Origin: Candidatus Nitrosopolaris nunavutensis
Lineage (GTDB): Archaea > Thermoproteota > Nitrososphaeria > Nitrososphaerales > Nitrososphaeraceae
DNA length: 7,213 bases
Assembly: GCA_002501855.1 (NCBI GenBank)
Contig: DAOM01000045.1
Location: 1,059-8,271, forward strand
Direction of reading: 5' to 3'
Below are positions 6,407 through 7,213 of the stretch, one piece after another. A program made the position numbers and the translations under genes. The notes beneath the pieces were generated by a model. The model ran no database searches. It worked only from the letters and a program-made list of their open reading frames with translations, and had not been told where the DNA came from. Position 1 is the first letter of the stretch. Every line of letters begins with the position of its first letter.

Positions 6407-6694
6407 ACTATTGGATATACAGATCTTTTTTGTTGCTTTATTGCAGAGGTTCTAGCAAATTAGGTATTTGGGATAGGTGTAGAGTAAGAATTTGCATCCT
6501 TTCATTAAGCTTAGAAAAGAAAGACTCAATACTGTACTGGTCATTCTGTTACCTACTATTACTTTGTGAGATTGCAGTAACTACTGTACGGGAAGATGTC
6601 GCCCTAGCAGCGAGTGCTAATATATTAACGATAACCATGTGAAGATAGAATCTAATCCTACTGGTTTGATTCGGTCTACTTCATCTCCTTTCCA

Positions 6695-7101
6695 CTAGTA
6701 CCAGTTACCGTCGAAGTACATCTACATCTTTTCCCAATATTGCGTTTTTCAGCCTTTATCTATATCATCGAAACTATCTACTGGAACATTGCTATGGGTC
6801 ATTAGCAGCTTTGTTTTCTTACCCCACATCAAGAGGGCTCAATTCGTATGTGAGGTGAGAGAGGTGACTTTCAAGCCAGCCTGATTCACGCCATTTTTGA
6901 AATCAGCTCGTCTTTTCTAAGTTCAATTGTGCTGCCGGATAGATATCAGTCATAAAGAGAAAATGCACCGCCAATTACGCCGTCAATCTCTGCATTGATT
7001 CCAGTAAACTCTGCGTGTTTCGTTGTTTCCATGAGCGCTTCAAACCCATCTTTTGGGGCTACATTGACTGTAACTTTTTGTTTGATGTTCTTAACTTCCA
7101 T
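6695..7101 (-). pseudogene. Decayed AHA1/SRPBCC-domain gene (activator of Hsp90 ATPase-like)
   Basis: Read on the minus strand from ATG at 7101, the sequence gives the family's opening (MEVKNIKQKVTVNV, then EALMETTKHAEFTG and GGAFSLYD) and is then interrupted. The lesions are: TGA at 6948-6946 where the family usually has Gly (YDGY); a +1 shift near 6900, after which FQKWRESGWLESH and LTYELSPLD continue; a second +1 shift near 6827, then KKTKLLMTHSNVPVDSFDD; TGA at 6751-6749 in KG*K, where Trp (TGG) is usual; and TAG at 6724-6722 in YWEKM*MYFDG. The natural stop is at 6697-6695, giving about 135 codons, the normal family length. Intact members bind small hydrophobic ligands or partner proteins in a helix-grip fold and often sit beside an ArsR-type regulator, as here. 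A TATA-like box is still present. Five separate lesions make sequencing error unlikely. Confidence 0.88.
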
Positions 7102-7124
7102 ATTGGTGCACAGAGTAACCTAAG

Positions 7125-7132
7125 ATTTAAAT
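7125..7132 (-). promoter_or_regulatory. TATA-like box of the AHA1 pseudogene
   Basis: ATTTAAAT is centred about 27 nt before the ATG of the pseudogene at 7101, as for the leaderless genes in this window. The whole divergent region is very AT-rich, so chance matches are easy. Confidence 0.3.
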
Positions 7133-7133
7133 A

Positions 7134-7141
7134 TTTATATA
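7134..7141 (+). promoter_or_regulatory. TATA box of the ArsR-type gene
   Basis: TTTATATA lies about 25 nt before the ATG at 7162 and 34 nt before the one at 7171. The spacing favours transcription starting at about 7162. The surrounding sequence is almost entirely A and T, so the exact box is uncertain. Confidence 0.4.
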
Positions 7142-7143
7142 AT

Positions 7144-7172
7144 ATATTAATTATAATAATAATGATTAATAT
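7144..7172. repeat. Inverted repeat over the ArsR start, possible operator
   Basis: ATATTAAT (7144-7151) and ATTAATAT (7165-7172) are perfect inverted 8-mers, centre to centre 21 bp, two helical turns. They lie between the TATA box and the first codons of the ArsR-type gene, where an autorepressing dimer would bind. Both arms consist only of A and T in an AT-rich region, so the match could be chance. Confidence 0.3.
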
Positions 7173-7213
7173 GGGATCTCCGTGGAATGCAATAGCAGAT
7201 GACAATAGAAAAG
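7162..7213 (+). CDS. ArsR-type winged-helix regulator, N-terminus only (runs off the window)
   Basis: Only the first 17 codons are visible: MINMGSPWNAIADDNRK. The pattern Pro-Trp-x-Ala-[Ile/Leu]-Ala-Asp-x-x-Arg is the usual opening of ArsR/SmtB-family helix-turn-helix proteins that sit beside AHA1/SRPBCC genes. Start may be 7162 or 7171 (Met1 or Met4); the TATA spacing slightly favours 7162. It is divergent from the decayed AHA1 gene, with 60 bp between start codons. Metal- or ligand-binding residues lie outside the window, so the signal it senses cannot be stated. Confidence 0.65.
   Translation, partial: MINMGSPWNAIADDNRK

Larger units (their letters stand above)
6238..6694. other. 457-bp region without a supported gene
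   Basis: After the HxlR gene there is a T-tract, a small GC-rich patch near 6331-6346, and a 14-bp direct repeat (6362-6375 and 6393-6406). One plus-strand frame stays open from a TTG at 6394 to 6642, but it has no good start or recognisable motif. The opposite strand (about 6638 downward) reads 29 codons, a stop, then 37 more open codons. Either could be a remnant of a decayed gene next to the AHA1 pseudogene; neither is convincing. No tRNA or repeat array is seen. Confidence 0.5.

Noticed and set aside
6362..6410. Possible CRISPR-like repeat
   Set aside because: There are only two 14-bp copies with a 17-bp spacer, and no further units or cas genes.
6420..6638. Minus-strand frame opening MVIVNILALAARATSS, broken by one stop
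   Set aside because: It mirrors the plus-strand frame on the same DNA, is interrupted after 29 codons and shows no recognisable domain; there is too little to call it a gene or pseudogene.
6394..6642. 82-codon plus-strand frame with hydrophobic stretches
   Set aside because: It begins with TTG, has no placed promoter or ribosome-binding site, contains odd Cys/Trp/Tyr-rich segments and matches no family I recognise. It is kept only as a possible remnant.

Overview
The window looks like a chromosomal piece of an ammonia-oxidising-type thaumarchaeon (Nitrososphaeria). Three things point there. It carries an archaeal TFE (TFIIE-alpha-like) transcription factor. It carries a fused single-chain ADP-forming acyl-CoA ligase, the enzyme type used in the thaumarchaeal 3-hydroxypropionate/4-hydroxybutyrate cycle. 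Most genes have an archaeal TATA box about 25-31 nt before the start codon and no Shine-Dalgarno, as expected for leaderless mRNAs. Long AT-rich gaps between genes fit the soil Nitrososphaerales better than the compact marine genomes, but that placement is an inference.

Layout. 94-2223 (+) is a 709-aa ADP-forming acyl-CoA synthetase with alpha and beta parts fused. It is convergent with 2220-3095 (-), a 291-aa zinc-ribbon / PRC-barrel-like / zinc-ribbon protein of unknown role; their stop codons share the tetranucleotide TTAA. A 552-bp gap follows, holding a doubtful small membrane ORF, a hairpin plus T-tract, and the promoter and leader of the next gene. 3648-4976 (+) is a DEAD-box RNA helicase with a TTG start, a Shine-Dalgarno-like site, and a leader that can fold over that site. 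5204-5731 (+) is TFE, and 5848-6237 (+) is an HxlR-type winged-helix regulator; each has its own TATA box and a following T-tract.

The right end is the least ordinary part. No supported gene is visible in 6238-6694. At 6695-7101 (-) lies a clearly recognisable but dead AHA1/SRPBCC-domain gene with three in-frame stops and two frameshifts. It is divergent from the first codons of an ArsR-type regulator (7162 to the window edge), the usual partner of such genes. The TATA-like sequence of the dead gene is still visible.

The genes do not form one operon or pathway. They are mostly single transcription units: central carbon metabolism (CoA ligase), RNA metabolism (helicase), basal transcription (TFE) and local regulators (HxlR, ArsR). 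I see no CRISPR array, tRNA, rRNA, insertion sequence or defence system, and no convincing previously undescribed multi-gene system. The points most worth following are the helicase leader hairpin, the decayed AHA1 partner of the ArsR gene, and the zinc-ribbon/PRC-barrel protein.
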